Part shown: piece by piece, positions 5,696 to 5,992 of the stretch
How positions within the stretch are numbered: the stretch's first letter is position 1
Layout: each line of letters opens with the position of its first letter
From: Clostridia bacterium
GTDB lineage: Bacteria; Bacillota; DSM-521; Neomoorellales; Neomoorellaceae
Length of the DNA: 5,992 nt
Reading direction: 5' to 3'
Assembly (NCBI GenBank): GCA_012727745.1
Contig: JAAYGJ010000279.1
Span: 1 to 5,992, forward strand
The notes under the pieces: model-generated
Told to the model about the DNA's origin: nothing
The model's input: only the letters and a program-made list of their open reading frames with translations
Databases searched by the model: none
Made by a program: the position numbers and the translations under genes

Positions 5696-5965
5696 ATGGC
5701 CGGCGAGATCCTCCAGCTGGCGTTTGCGGTTCTGTTTTTGCTTTTCGTGCTATATCTTTTGGGCAGCATCCTCTTAAAACCATTGAAATTGATTTTTAAG
5801 CTTGTTGTTAATTCTCTGCTAGGGGTGGTACTGCTCTGGGTGTTTAATTTTTTGGGTGCTTTCTTTAATTTTTTTATTCCTCTAAATGTGGTTACGGTCC
5901 TTATTGCCGGCTTCCTGGGCCTGCCAGGGTTAATTTTACTGGTCGTTTTAAACCTGGTGCTATAA
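5696..5965 (+). CDS. bofA: Pro-sigma-K processing inhibitor BofA family membrane protein
   Basis: This 89-residue, very hydrophobic protein has membrane segments at about 5-26, 35-58 and 62-88. The C-terminal part, IPLNVVTVLIAGFLGLPGLI (61-80), resembles the conserved BofA region with its Pro-Asn and Gly-Leu-Pro-Gly motifs. In B. subtilis, BofA sits in the forespore outer membrane with SpoIVFA and holds the protease SpoIVFB inactive until a forespore signal allows pro-sigma-K cleavage. The ATG at 5696 has TGAGGAG (5681-5687) eight bases upstream, inside the end of yaaL. An upstream in-frame GTG at 5687 overlaps the RBS and is rejected. Family members also occur in Clostridia whose sigma-K control differs, so the inhibitor role is inferred from family and gene order. 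The 27 bases after the stop hold nothing identifiable. Confidence 0.9.
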   Translation: MAGEILQLAFAVLFLLFVLYLLGSILLKPLKLIFKLVVNSLLGVVLLWVFNFLGAFFNFFIPLNVVTVLIAGFLGLPGLILLVVLNLVL

Positions 5966-5992
5966 CAAATCAGATATACACTGCTGGCGCTG

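Overview
The window reads as a conserved housekeeping block from an endospore-forming Firmicute of the Clostridia type. Three things support this: a long, Alu-domain-bearing SRP RNA of the Bacillus/Clostridium kind; the gene order tRNA-Ser, SRP RNA, dnaX, ybaB/EbfC, recR, DUF2508 (yaaL), bofA, which matches the trnSL-Ser / scr / dnaX / yaaK / recR / yaaL / bofA order I know from Bacillus subtilis; and an exported enzyme fused to a copper-amine-oxidase-N-like stalk domain, a fusion style common in Moorella, Desulfotomaculum and Pelotomaculum-like anaerobes. The moderate-to-high GC content and the TTG and GTG starts fit that group. I cannot name the species.

Layout, all on the + strand. Positions 1-168 are the C-terminal tail of an unrecognised protein. 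The gap at 169-361 has no gene but holds a nested hairpin (202-265) and two Shine-Dalgarno-like sites. A secreted NamZ-type (DUF1343, GH171) exo-beta-N-acetylmuramidase with a C-terminal stalk domain occupies 362-1972. A sigma-A-like promoter (1979-2007) then precedes tRNA-Ser(GGA) (2058-2153) and the SRP RNA (about 2174-2442), and a strong intrinsic terminator (2462-2495) follows. The protein operon comes next: dnaX (TTG start, 2542), ybaB/ebfC, recR, yaaL (GTG start, 5466) and bofA, with gaps of 33, 3, 65 and 2 bases.

The genes fall into three jobs. The RNA pair supports translation and protein targeting. DnaX (clamp loader), YbaB (nucleoid-associated) and RecR (recombinational repair) support chromosome replication and repair. 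BofA points to control of sigma-K processing during sporulation. NamZ is a separate cell-wall turnover or scavenging function.

I found no mobile element, CRISPR array, phage gene or clearly new system. The points most worth a second look are a perfect 11-bp inverted repeat whose 3' arm contains the yaaL Shine-Dalgarno, the NamZ-stalk fusion, an A6G slippery run with an upstream SD-like element in the dnaX linker, and the structured leader before namZ.
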